Part shown: in pieces, positions 33,237 to 41,538 of the stretch
How the letters are laid out: every line of letters begins with the position of its first letter
How positions within the stretch are numbered: the stretch's first letter is position 1
Assembly (NCBI RefSeq): GCF_000710915.1
Contig: NZ_BAUA01000146.1
Coordinates: 1 to 51,096 of the forward strand
DNA from: Nocardia brasiliensis IFM 10847
GTDB taxonomy: Bacteria > Actinomycetota > Actinomycetes > Mycobacteriales > Mycobacteriaceae
Length of the DNA stretch: 51,096 bases
Direction of reading: 5' to 3'
Position numbers and translations under genes: made by a program
Notes under the pieces: model-generated
What the model saw: the letters and a program-made list of their open reading frames with translations, nothing else
The model's database searches: none
What the model was told of the DNA's origin: nothing

Positions 33237-33893
33237 ATGGCAAACCGGAAGGTAATTCATTTCGAAAAGTGGCGGGTGGTACGAGTATTCATCGTGCTAC
33301 TGCTGGCCGCGGGTTTCGGAGCGACGACGGGATCGCCCGCATGGGCGTCACCCTGCGCCGCGATCGACGTGGTAGTCGCACGGGGAACACAGGAACCCGG
33401 CTACCTCGGCGCCGCGGTCGGGGACCCGCTCTACGGCACGTTGCTGCAGGCGCTACCGGTGAGCTCCACCGCGTATCGTGTGAATTATCCTGCGGACCTG
33501 CTGGATCCGGCGTCGGTGAGCCGCGGCACCCACGACATGACCGCTCACCTGCTGTGGCAGGCGGCGGCGTGCCCGGACCAGCGGTTCATCCTGGTCGGCT
33601 ATTCGCAGGGTGCGGTCGTCACGCACGGCGTCCTCGGCACCGGCGCGGTGACGGCACTCGGCGGCATGGCGGTGTTGCCGGGCGAACTGGCATCGCGCGT
33701 GGCCGCGGTGCTGCTCTTCGGTGATCCGGTCCGGCTGATCGGCTGGCACGTGCCCGGCCAGTACGCCTGGCGCACCGGAAACTACTGCACGGGTGGCGAT
33801 CCCGTCTGCGGCGGTGGTCTCGACCCGACGCAGCACGGCAACTACGGCTGGGCCATGTGGCCGGCCGCCCAGTTCGCGGCGGACCGAGTGTAG
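33237..33893 (+). CDS. Cutinase-family secreted esterase
   Basis: A 218-aa exported serine esterase of the actinobacterial cutinase-like (Culp) family. Signal peptide with core VFIVLLLAAGFGATTG, cleavage after WAS near residue 38. Catalytic triad S123 in GYSQGA, D188 in GGDPVCG, H200 in TQHGNYG. Cysteine pairs C40-C112 and C184-C191 as in the family. Acts outside the cell on polyester or lipid esters. A GTG three codons upstream is an alternative start; no strong ribosome site is visible. Confidence 0.9.
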   Translation: MANRKVIHFEKWRVVRVFIVLLLAAGFGATTGSPAWASPCAAIDVVVARGTQEPGYLGAAVGDPLYGTLLQALPVSSTAYRVNYPADLLDPASVSRGTHDMTAHLLWQAAACPDQRFILVGYSQGAVVTHGVLGTGAVTALGGMAVLPGELASRVAAVLLFGDPVRLIGWHVPGQYAWRTGNYCTGGDPVCGGGLDPTQHGNYGWAMWPAAQFAADRV

Positions 33894-33911
33894 TTCCCCG
33901 CCGGGAAATCC

Positions 33912-33938
33912 GCGGTGGGGCCGATCCGGCCCCACCGC
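33912..33938 (+). terminator. Terminator of the cutinase gene
   Basis: A perfect 12-bp GC-rich stem (33912-33923 with 33927-33938) with loop ATC, followed within ten bases by TTTT, begins 18 bp after the cutinase stop. Confidence 0.85.
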
Positions 33939-34079
33939 ACCGGCATTTTCCCCGCCGGGCGCCGCAATTTCTCTGAAACACCGGTAGTCCTTTTCGATTC
34001 GGACACGGTGTGGCGAAATCCCGTGGAACGCGCGGAGTTCGGGTGGTGTGGCCGCGAGCGGGCGTGATAGGAACAGCGA

Positions 34080-34298
34080 ATGTCCGATGATCCCGACATC
34101 GCACAAGCCCGGGTATTTCTCGACTTGCTTGCCACCCACGCGCGCGGGCTCGCCCGCGCAATCAGTACTGCCGAACGGAGTTTCCAAACGCAGCGGCTGC
34201 GTGAACTCCATGCGGAGATGCACACGGTTCGGCACTGCATCGCGCGAATACACTATCGGTATCCCGATATCGTGCCGAACCGTCAGGCCCGCGTCTGA
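34080..34298 (+). CDS. Small hypothetical protein, 72 aa
   Basis: A helical cytosolic protein rich in Arg and Ala, without signal peptide or membrane segment (AQARVFLDLLATHARGLARAI and ELHAEMHTVRHCIARIHYRYP). AGGA seven bases before the ATG supports it. I do not recognise a family. Single gene, convergent with the acyl-CoA reductase. Confidence 0.6.
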   Translation: MSDDPDIAQARVFLDLLATHARGLARAISTAERSFQTQRLRELHAEMHTVRHCIARIHYRYPDIVPNRQARV

Positions 34299-34326
34299 TC
34301 CGGTCGCCCGCAATTTGCGCATGGGC

Positions 34327-34352
34327 GTCACCGGAATTCAAATGTCGGTGAC
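34327..34352. terminator. Bidirectional hairpin between convergent genes
   Basis: GTCACCG (34327-34333) pairs perfectly with CGGTGAC (34346-34352) around a 12-base A/T-rich loop. It touches the stop of the reductase gene and follows the 72-aa gene by 28 bp. Confidence 0.55.
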
Positions 34353-36385
34353 TACCACTGCAATCCGGGCACCACCCGGGCCACCCGCGCCGCGGGGCCG
34401 GGCAGTGCCATCAGTGGCATGAGCACCGGCGCGAGCATGGTCAGCGGGCTGCGGCCGCGCTCTCCGGACGGTTCGGCCGCTGCGGACCGCGCGGGCGCGA
34501 CGGCTTTGTTGCCCTGTGCCGCATGGGATTCCCCGAACAGGCGGAAGCCCTGGTGCAGGATCGTCCGCTTCACCGACGGCATCAGCAGATCGACGGCCTG
34601 GGCGAAGGTGCCGACCGGGGTGTCGATGCGGTGCGGGCGATCCTCCAGCGCGCGCACCACGATGGCGGCGGCCTGGTCCGGATCGGGGACCGGCAGCGAA
34701 CGGTAGAGATCGGTCGGCGCGATCATCGGCGTGCGCACGAGCGGCATCCGCACCGAGGTGAAAGTGATGCCCGCGTCCCGGTTCTCGACCGCCGCGATCT
34801 CGCTGAAGTTGTCCAGCGCCGATTTGCTCGCGACATACGCCGCGAAACGGGGCACCTTGGTCTGCACGGCGATCGAGGAGATGTTGACGACGTGGCCGAA
34901 GCGCCGGGCCCGCATCGACGGCAGCAGGGCCAGGATCAGCCGGACCGCGCCGAAGTAGTTCACCGCCATGGTCCGCTCGAAATCGTGCATGCGATCGGTG
35001 GAGTTGAGCACCGAGCGGCGGATCGATCGGCCCGCGTTGTTCACCAGGTAGTCGACGTGGCCGTGTTCGGTGAGCACGGCGCGCACCAGCGACTCGACCG
35101 CGTCGGCGTCGGTGATGTCGCACGGATAGTCGTGGGCCACACCGCCTTCCGCGCGCACAGAGTCGGCGGCGTCGGACAGGTCGTCCTTGCCGCGGGCCAC
35201 CATGAGCACGGTGGCGCCGCGCCGGGCGACCGCGTGCGCGGTGGCCAGCCCGATACCCGAGGAGGCGCCGGTGATGAGCACGATCCGGCCGCTGAGCGGA
35301 TCGTCGCTGATCTCGGGGCGGTCGCGATGGGTGTCCAGATGTGCACGCCAGTAACTCCAGAGCCGCTCGGCGTAGCTCTCGAACGGCGGCACGCTCAGCC
35401 CGGAGCCGCGCAACTGCGCCCGGGTGGAATCGGAGATGAACTCGGCGGCGAAGGAGGTGTGCGGTGCGACGGCCGCGGGAATGCCCAACTGCTCCAACAG
35501 GAAATCGCGCACCGAGGCGACGCCGGGCAACTGTGCCAGCCCGGTCAGCGCCAGCGCGCTACCCGGCACCACGCCGATGCCGGTGGGGGCGCCCGCCGCC
35601 GCGGCGAGCGCGCCGTACACCGCGCTGAACGGCTGCGGCTCCGGGTTGACCAGATGGAAGGTGCGCCCGTCGAGCCCGGGCCTGCGGATCAGCGTGGCCA
35701 TAGCGGCGGCGACGTAGTCGACGGGGACGATGTTGGTCGCGCCGAGATCGGGCAGCGGCATCGGCAGTTCCGACGGCAGCGCCGCGAGCTTGGCGATGGC
35801 GGAGAAGAAGTAGTAGGGACCGTCGATCTTGTCCATCTCGCCGGTGCGTGAATCGCCGACCACGATCGCGGGCCGGTACACCCGCCAGCGCAGGCCCTGC
35901 GCCTCGCGCACCAGCTGCTCGGCGGCGAACTTGGTGCGGTGGTAGGGCGAGGTGAGCCGCTGACCGAGGTCGAAGTCCTCTTCGAAGAACTTGCCCTTGT
36001 GGTCGCCGGCCACCGCGACCGATGAAACATGGTGCAGCACAGCGCCGATCCGGCGGGCCAGGGCGATCACCGAGCGAGTGCCCGCGACATTGGCGGCGTG
36101 CGCGGTGTCCTCGTCGGCGGTCATGTCGTAGACGGCGCCGAGATGGATCACGTGCTCGGCCGCCGGCGCCTCCCGGGTGAGCCCGAGTTCGTCCGCTGTG
36201 AGGTCGCCGACCAGGGAGAACACCCGTTCGCCGCCGTGCCACGCGGTGGCCAGGTCAGCAAACTTCTGCAGCGAGCCCGCGCGCACCAGTACATGGACCA
36301 CGGCGTCGGGATCGTGGTCCAGCAGCTCCTGGACGACCCGTCGTCCCAAGAATCCGGTACCGCCCGTGACGATGTAGGTAGCCAT
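34352..36385 (-). CDS. acrA1: Two-domain fatty acyl-CoA reductase (alcohol-forming)
   Basis: A 677-aa fusion of an extended SDR (1-about 360; TGGTGFLG, HHVSSVAVAGDHKG, SPYHRTK active site, GEMDKIDGPYYFF) and a classical SDR (about 370 onward; TGASSGIG, NNAGRSIRRSV, YVASK). The arrangement and motifs match Rv3391 (AcrA1) and the Marinobacter fatty acyl-CoA reductase that makes fatty alcohols in one protein, pointing to wax-ester or ether-lipid synthesis. AGGAGAGG precedes the ATG at 36385. The last 60 residues form a hydrophobic, Pro-rich tail. A 316-bp leader region lies upstream. Confidence 0.88.
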   Translation of the reverse strand: MATYIVTGGTGFLGRRVVQELLDHDPDAVVHVLVRAGSLQKFADLATAWHGGERVFSLVGDLTADELGLTREAPAAEHVIHLGAVYDMTADEDTAHAANVAGTRSVIALARRIGAVLHHVSSVAVAGDHKGKFFEEDFDLGQRLTSPYHRTKFAAEQLVREAQGLRWRVYRPAIVVGDSRTGEMDKIDGPYYFFSAIAKLAALPSELPMPLPDLGATNIVPVDYVAAAMATLIRRPGLDGRTFHLVNPEPQPFSAVYGALAAAAGAPTGIGVVPGSALALTGLAQLPGVASVRDFLLEQLGIPAAVAPHTSFAAEFISDSTRAQLRGSGLSVPPFESYAERLWSYWRAHLDTHRDRPEISDDPLSGRIVLITGASSGIGLATAHAVARRGATVLMVARGKDDLSDAADSVRAEGGVAHDYPCDITDADAVESLVRAVLTEHGHVDYLVNNAGRSIRRSVLNSTDRMHDFERTMAVNYFGAVRLILALLPSMRARRFGHVVNISSIAVQTKVPRFAAYVASKSALDNFSEIAAVENRDAGITFTSVRMPLVRTPMIAPTDLYRSLPVPDPDQAAAIVVRALEDRPHRIDTPVGTFAQAVDLLMPSVKRTILHQGFRLFGESHAAQGNKAVAPARSAAAEPSGERGRSPLTMLAPVLMPLMALPGPAARVARVVPGLQW

Positions 36386-36701
36386 CGGCCTCTCCTGCTG
36401 TTCACTCGAACCATGTTGTCGCACAAAGTAATCCGGCATGCAACAGTGAATGCGGAGATACTGGTCCGGCCGCGACGTGCCCCCTGACGCGGTAACAGCG
36501 GTCGGGCCGAAAGTAGGAACCCCTTCGTCCTGACTTATAGGAAACAGTAATGGATTCCGCGCGACCCCGGCAAGCGTTCCGGTCGGTCTGCGGCTGTGGG
36601 ACTGGTCACCTGTCTGCGCAGGTCAAAGGGTAAGTGTTACAACAATTTCCAGGTATACCTTTACTGGTCATTTGACCAGTAGTTGGCCGGCATCCGATGA
36701 G
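36386..36701. other. 316-bp intergenic region with several palindromes
   Basis: No gene is seen. It is the likely promoter region of the acyl-CoA reductase and the 3' end of the 5'-nucleotidase gene. It holds AGGTATACCT (36651-36660, perfect palindrome), TACTGGTCA-TT-TGACCAGTA (36662-36681) and another direct copy of ACTGGTCA at 36601-36608. Confidence 0.6.
36662..36681. promoter_or_regulatory. Palindrome TACTGGTCA-TT-TGACCAGTA
   Basis: Perfect 9-bp arms with a 2-base centre, 21 bp after the 5'-nucleotidase stop and about 280 bp before the reductase start. The half-site ACTGGTCA recurs at 36601-36608. With no T-run and modest GC it fits an operator better than a terminator, but both are possible. 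Confidence 0.45.
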
Positions 36702-38405
36702 CTAACGCCGCTCCACCCGGGCGGCCGGCGGCTGCACCGTGGGATGGTCCCGGAAGTAGGCCTCGAAGGCGTCCAGGTCGGTCGGGCCGGGGACGCTGTC
36801 GACGCCCTCGGTGAAAACGGCGAACCCGTCGCCACCCGAGGCGAGGAAGCTGTTCGTCGTGATCCGGTACGTCGCAACGGGATTGAGCGGTTGTCCGGCG
36901 ATCCGCACGCTGTCGGCCGACACCTTCGCACCCTTCGGTGCGGATTCGGTGTAGGCGTAGGTGATACCGGCGGGGGAGAGCACGGCGGGCTTGCTCGCGT
37001 TGGTCCACTGCTGTTCGAGCAGTCGCAGCACCTGCGTCCCGGTGAGCGTGAGCGTGACGACCTGGTTACCGAACGGCTGGACGGTGAAGATATCGCCGTA
37101 GGTGACCGGGCCCGCCTTGATGTCCGCGCGGACCCCGCCCGGGTTCATGAACGCCGCCACCGCACCCGCCGGTCCGGCGGTGGCCGCGAGCATCGAATCG
37201 GCGATGACGTCGCCGAGCGGTGCGGTACCCGACGGCCCGGGATCGTGTGACAGCACCGCGGTGGCCGTGCCGACCACCCGGGCGGTGCGCGGCCGCGCCT
37301 GTTCGGCATAGAAGTCGACGAGCGCGGTGGTGGGCCCGTCGGGCGTCACCTCGCGGGTCACTACCCGGTTGACCGCGGATGCCCGCACGCCGTCCGCAGT
37401 GAAACGCAGCGTCAGATCGGTGATGAGCCTGCCGTAGGACGCGGCCTGGGTGACCACCTTGCCCTCGATCGTGCACACATAGGACTGATGGCTGTGCGCG
37501 GTGAACAACGCCTGCACCGCCGGGTCGATCGCCTTGGCCAGGGCCGTGACGTTCGGGCTGATGTCGGCGCACCCGTTGTAGTCGACCGGCACATCCTTGG
37601 GCGGCTGCTGGCTGCCGCCGTCGTGCATGAGCGCGACGATCGTCTCGGCGCCCGCGGACTTCACCTCCGGCACGTAGCGGTTGATCGTCGCGGCCTCGTC
37701 GTCGAACCGGTACCCGCGGATGCCCGCGGGCAACACGAGATTGGTGGTGTCCGGGGTGACCGTGCCGATCACGCCGATCTTGTGCCCGCCGACCTCCAGC
37801 ATGGTCCACGGCCGCAGCGCGGGCGGCAGCTTGCCCTCGGCGTCGGTCACGTTCGCGGCCAGGTACGCGAACTTCGCGCCGGTGAACGGTGCGCCGGGCG
37901 AACAGCCGTCCGGCGCGCAGCCGCCCTGCTGGATGCGGGCCAATTCGAGGACACCGCGGTCGAATTCGTGATTGCCGACCGACGAGGCGGCCACCCCGAT
38001 GGTGTTCATGAAGGTGATGGTCGGTTCGTCGTGGAAGAGACCGGAGACCAGCGGGCTCGCCCCGATGTCGTCACCGGCCGCGACCACCGCGCTCGCGGGA
38101 TACGCGGCTTTCAGCCGGGCGAGGTGGGTGGCCAGATAGGCGGCCCCGCCCGCGTCGTGCCCGGCGATCTTGCCGGTCGAGCCGGCCGGCGGCTGCAGAT
38201 TGCCGTGCAGGTCGTTGAGACCGAACAGATGTACTTCGTCGGTCCCGGCCGGGCCGAGATCGTCGGTCGAGATCAGCGGCACCACGCCGGGCGCGGTCGC
38301 GGTGACCGGCCCGCTGCCCTGGTCGTTCGCCGTGCCGCACCCGGCGACGAGCGCCGTGCTCACGAGTCCGGCAACGACCACGGCAAAACGACGGCGCGCG
38401 TTCAT
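36702..38405 (-). CDS. Exported 5'-nucleotidase/metallophosphatase lipoprotein
   Basis: A 567-aa surface lipoprotein; LVAGC lipobox with Cys23. N-terminal metallophosphoesterase domain: LFGLNDLHGNLQP, AAGDDIGASP, SSVGNHEFDRG, LMHDGG and AHSHQSY (metal ligands). C-terminal 5_nucleotid_C domain with MNPGGVRAD and NSFLASGGDGFAVF that bind the nucleotide. Hydrolyses extracellular nucleotides or UDP-sugars to release phosphate and nucleosides. The ATG at 38405 has only a weak ribosome site. Divergent from another exported phosphoesterase-fold gene. Confidence 0.88.
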   Translation of the reverse strand: MNARRRFAVVVAGLVSTALVAGCGTANDQGSGPVTATAPGVVPLISTDDLGPAGTDEVHLFGLNDLHGNLQPPAGSTGKIAGHDAGGAAYLATHLARLKAAYPASAVVAAGDDIGASPLVSGLFHDEPTITFMNTIGVAASSVGNHEFDRGVLELARIQQGGCAPDGCSPGAPFTGAKFAYLAANVTDAEGKLPPALRPWTMLEVGGHKIGVIGTVTPDTTNLVLPAGIRGYRFDDEAATINRYVPEVKSAGAETIVALMHDGGSQQPPKDVPVDYNGCADISPNVTALAKAIDPAVQALFTAHSHQSYVCTIEGKVVTQAASYGRLITDLTLRFTADGVRASAVNRVVTREVTPDGPTTALVDFYAEQARPRTARVVGTATAVLSHDPGPSGTAPLGDVIADSMLAATAGPAGAVAAFMNPGGVRADIKAGPVTYGDIFTVQPFGNQVVTLTLTGTQVLRLLEQQWTNASKPAVLSPAGITYAYTESAPKGAKVSADSVRIAGQPLNPVATYRITTNSFLASGGDGFAVFTEGVDSVPGPTDLDAFEAYFRDHPTVQPPAARVERR

Positions 38406-38570
38406 GTTCTGACTGTGCCACGCGGGGTCGGCCGGGGCCACCGTTCGCGCGCGCCGCCGTCGCTGTTCGCTCTGCGATCTCGCCGAGTTCACGGGATATT
38501 CCGATTGGGTGGATAGCCAGGAAATGAATACCTCTGTCCCGCTGTGCACACGATCGGAGTGATGGTCACC

Positions 38571-39641
38571 ATGACGAGTTCGATGACACGACGCGATGCG
38601 ATGAAGTGGTTCGGGGCGGCGGGCGGCGCGCTGGCCGTGGGTGCGGCGATGCCCCTGGCCGCCGCCGCACCCACGGCCGAGCAGATCCGAGTGCTCGCGA
38701 TCAATATCTGGATGGGCGCCGGCAAGATCCCCAACGGGATCGGTGTGGTGGCTGATCTGATCATCGATACGCGCGCCTCGGTGGTGCTGCTGTCGGAGGC
38801 GAACAAGGCGACGAAGGCGATCGCGGCGGCACTGGAGCAGAAGGGCCAGAAGTTCGAAGCGGTCGCCTCGGGCGATACCGGTGTGCTGTCGGCGTTCCCG
38901 GTCGAGGAGAGCGCGGATCTGGGCTGGATGGTCAAGGCCCGGTTGAGCGTCGGCGGCAATCGTATCACCGCTTATGCCGCGCACCTCGAATATCGTTGGT
39001 ATGCCACCTATCTGCCTCGCGGCTACGGAGCCGGCGTGCCCGCACCGGGGGAATACTCCGAATTCGGCTGGAACAAGCTGCCGGGCGGGCCGGTGACCGA
39101 TCCCGCCGCCGTGCAGCGGGTGAACAACGCCTCCGGGCGCCCCGAAGCGATCGGCGCCTTTCTGGAGGACGCGAAAGCGGAGGCGGCGGCGGGCAGTTCG
39201 GTGCTCATGGGCGGCGATTTCAACGAACCGTCCGCATTGGACTGGACGCCCGCGGCGGCGAATCTGTTCGACCACAACGGCGTGGTGCTGCCGTGGGAGA
39301 GCACGCGCCGACTACAGCAGGCCGGGTTCGTCGACGCCTACCGCTCCCGCTATCCGGATCCCGTGACGCATCCGGGCTTCACCTGGCCCGCGAGCAATCC
39401 CGACGCGCCGGTCTCGCAGCTCACCTGGGCGCCCGAGGCCGACGAACGCGACCGGATCGACTACATCTTCGCCGGACCGGGCGCCGCCCTGCGGCTCACC
39501 GACGTGGGCATCGTGGGACCGCGCGGCTCGATCGTGCGCAATGCCCGGCGCGAGGAGAATACCCAGGACAATTTCCTCGCGACGCCGCAGAAATGGGTCA
39601 CCGACCACAAAGCCGTCCTGGCGGCATATCAGCTCATCTAG
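38571..39641 (+). CDS. Tat-exported endonuclease/exonuclease/phosphatase-family protein
   Basis: About 356 aa. Twin-arginine signal TRRDAMKWFGAAGG followed by a hydrophobic stretch and AAAA cleavage region near residue 35. Catalytic pattern of the EEP fold: VLAINIW, LLSEAN (metal Glu), AHLEYRWYATYL, MGGDFNEP, DRIDYIF and VTDHKAV (Asp-His). Likely a secreted phosphodiesterase acting on nucleic acid, nucleotide or phospholipid. Start uncertain: ATG 38562, 38571 and 38583 and GTG 38544 are in frame; GGAG at 38555-38558 favours 38562 or 38571. Confidence 0.82.
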   Translation: MTSSMTRRDAMKWFGAAGGALAVGAAMPLAAAAPTAEQIRVLAINIWMGAGKIPNGIGVVADLIIDTRASVVLLSEANKATKAIAAALEQKGQKFEAVASGDTGVLSAFPVEESADLGWMVKARLSVGGNRITAYAAHLEYRWYATYLPRGYGAGVPAPGEYSEFGWNKLPGGPVTDPAAVQRVNNASGRPEAIGAFLEDAKAEAAAGSSVLMGGDFNEPSALDWTPAAANLFDHNGVVLPWESTRRLQQAGFVDAYRSRYPDPVTHPGFTWPASNPDAPVSQLTWAPEADERDRIDYIFAGPGAALRLTDVGIVGPRGSIVRNARREENTQDNFLATPQKWVTDHKAVLAAYQLI

Positions 39642-39650
39642 AACACGACC

Positions 39651-39672
39651 GCGCCGTTTCACGACACGGCGC
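39651..39672 (+). terminator. Terminator after the EEP-family gene
   Basis: GCGCCGT (39651-39657) pairs perfectly with ACGGCGC (39666-39672) around an 8-base loop, ten bases after the stop. No T-run. Confidence 0.6.
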
Positions 39673-39775
39673 ACCGAGGTGTACGGGAGTTTCCCGAGCG
39701 ACCGGTTGGTGAATGTAATACTGCGTAGCCGAGAAGCAGTCGAAAGTTCACGACCATTTTGGAGGGCTCGGGTCT

Positions 39776-40252
39776 TTGAAATTCTCACGCACGACCTCGA
39801 TGATGACCTGTGCGCTCGGTGCCGCGTTGCTGGTGCTCGGACCGGCGGCGCGGGCCGATGCGGTGATCTTCGGCGTGGCGATCGAAGCCGACGAGCACAT
39901 GTGCGACGGCTCCGACCACGACGGCCGCTGGTATCAGGAGATCGGCGAGTGGCTGGAGCTCTCGCCGTTGATCTTCGACAAACCGGTGCACACCGAAACG
40001 CGGCGTGCGCTCTACGGAAATCCGGTATTCGACAAAGACACCCGAAACGCCATGTGCGCGGGGGAAGCGGCCTACAACGAAAAACTCCAGGCCTTGATCA
40101 CGGAGAGTTACGTGGTCGGAAATCTGCACGAACTGTGTGAGACGAACGAAGGACTGCTGCGTTATATGAAGCGGCGATCCGCGGTGTTCCAGTGGATCAC
40201 CGTGAACGACTGGAACGCGCCGAAACCGCCGGCGCCGACCTGCCTGGCCTGA
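39776..40252 (+). CDS. Secreted protein of unknown function, 158 aa (TTG start)
   Basis: The TTG at 39776 is chosen because GGAGGG (39761-39766) lies nine bases upstream and the signal peptide (MMTCALGAALLVLGPAARA) begins within ten residues of it. The mature protein has cysteines at about 43, 94, 121 and 156 that could form two disulfides, and a helical HELCETNEGLLRYMKRR segment. I recognise no family. Single gene, convergent with the glycosyltransferase, six bases between stops. Confidence 0.75.
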   Translation: MKFSRTTSMMTCALGAALLVLGPAARADAVIFGVAIEADEHMCDGSDHDGRWYQEIGEWLELSPLIFDKPVHTETRRALYGNPVFDKDTRNAMCAGEAAYNEKLQALITESYVVGNLHELCETNEGLLRYMKRRSAVFQWITVNDWNAPKPPAPTCLA

Positions 40253-40258
40253 ACCGCC

Positions 40259-41368
40259 TCAGCGCAGCAGTTCGGTCACCGCGTCGGCCATGCTGGCGCG
40301 GAAGGCGGTGGGGGAGAAGGTTTCCGCGTGCGCGCGGATGGCCTCGGTCCGGTAATCGGCGGGGGTGCAGCCGCGCATCGCCGCGGCCAGGTTGTCGACG
40401 ACGGTCTCGTCGGCGCCGTGCGCGACGTGCTCGCCGGTCACGCCCGGCCGGACCGTGTCCAGCGCGCCGCCGCGATCGACGGCGAGCACCGGGGCGCCGC
40501 AGGCCATCGCCTCCACCGGGACGATGCCGAAATCCTCGACGCCCGGCATGAGCAGCGCGCGACAGCGGCGGTAGGTGTCGACGAGGACGTCGTGGGAGGT
40601 CGCGCCGAGGAAGGTGGTCTCCGGTCCGGCCAAGGATTCCAGCTGCGCGCGGAAGCGGCCGTCGCCGAGCACGACCAGCTTGCGGCCGGCGCGCTGCGCG
40701 GCCCGAATGGCCAGATCCGGCCGTTTGTACGGCACCAGTCGGCCCGCGAACAGGAAGAAGTCCTCTCGCGCTACCGCGGTATCGGGCGTGAAGCTGTCGA
40801 CCCGCACCGGCGGATAGACGACCGTGGCAGGCAGCCCCCACCAGTCGTGCACCCGCGCGGCGACGGCGCGGGAATTGGCGACGATCCTGGACAGCCGAGG
40901 CGCGGCCCGCAATTCGGCGCGGCGGGCCAGCCCGCCGAGCGCGGACAGGGCGAGCCGGCCCGCGGGCCCGCCCGCCTCCTGCGCGCGGAAGTCCTTGTCC
41001 CACGCCCAGCGTGCCGGGCTGTGCACATAGGCGAGGACCGGTACGTCGGCGGCGAACGCGGCCTGGGTGGCGAACGCGTGATGGCTGATGACGACGGCGT
41101 CGAAGCGGTGCGCGAGGGGCAGGCGGCGCAGCGCGCGCGGCGCGAAGGGCAGCAGCGGAGCGTGCGAACGGCGGCCGGTGACGGCATACGCGCGACTGAG
41201 CCAGGTATCGTGCACCGAGGTCAACGGCGCCCGCACGCCCGCCGGATCGACGATCGGCGCGAAAACCTCCGTGCGCTCCCAGGTTTCGGCCAGTTCGCCG
41301 ACCACGGCCTCGGAACCGCCGAACTCGGTGAAGCGTTCGTGCACCACCGCGACGCGCGGGCCGCTCAT
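40259..41368 (-). CDS. GT4-family glycosyltransferase
   Basis: A 369-aa GT-B enzyme (VAVVHERFTEFGGSEAV donor/acceptor loop at the start; NSRAVAARVHDWWGL; FLFAGRLVPYKRPDLAI; the EX7E motif PGVEDFGIVPVEAMACGAPV). It transfers a sugar from a nucleotide donor, probably in capsule or exopolysaccharide assembly. No ribosome site precedes ATG 41368, which overlaps the stop of a 57-aa gene (ATGA), so its translation must be coupled to that gene. Last gene of the polysaccharide locus. Confidence 0.87.
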   Translation of the reverse strand: MSGPRVAVVHERFTEFGGSEAVVGELAETWERTEVFAPIVDPAGVRAPLTSVHDTWLSRAYAVTGRRSHAPLLPFAPRALRRLPLAHRFDAVVISHHAFATQAAFAADVPVLAYVHSPARWAWDKDFRAQEAGGPAGRLALSALGGLARRAELRAAPRLSRIVANSRAVAARVHDWWGLPATVVYPPVRVDSFTPDTAVAREDFFLFAGRLVPYKRPDLAIRAAQRAGRKLVVLGDGRFRAQLESLAGPETTFLGATSHDVLVDTYRRCRALLMPGVEDFGIVPVEAMACGAPVLAVDRGGALDTVRPGVTGEHVAHGADETVVDNLAAAMRGCTPADYRTEAIRAHAETFSPTAFRASMADAVTELLR

Positions 41369-41538
41369 CCGTTCGGCCAGGGGAAGCGCGGTGCGGCAAG
41401 GGCTTTGAGCGTCACCGCCGCGGCGTGCGGTGCGTGCTTGGCCGCACGGACTGCCGGGCTGCCATGACTGCAAGTTTGCATGCTGTGCCATTCCGGCGGG
41501 TGTTTCGGCGCTCGAATCGCCTTGTTCGGCTGCATCAT
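41365..41538 (-). CDS. 57-aa protein coupled on both sides, unknown function
   Basis: A short gene that is easily overlooked. Its ATG at 41538 overlaps the stop of the aminomutase-like gene, and its own stop overlaps the ATG of the glycosyltransferase, both as ATGA. Codons are GC-rich in position three (about two thirds). The peptide is basic, rich in Pro, Ala, His and Lys, with one Cys (SMQTCSHGSP) and no signal peptide or membrane segment. Its translation would explain how the glycosyltransferase, lacking a ribosome site, is expressed. No family recognised; it could be a coupling leader or a true small protein. Confidence 0.6.
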   Translation of the reverse strand: MMQPNKAIRAPKHPPEWHSMQTCSHGSPAVRAAKHAPHAAAVTLKALAAPRFPWPNG

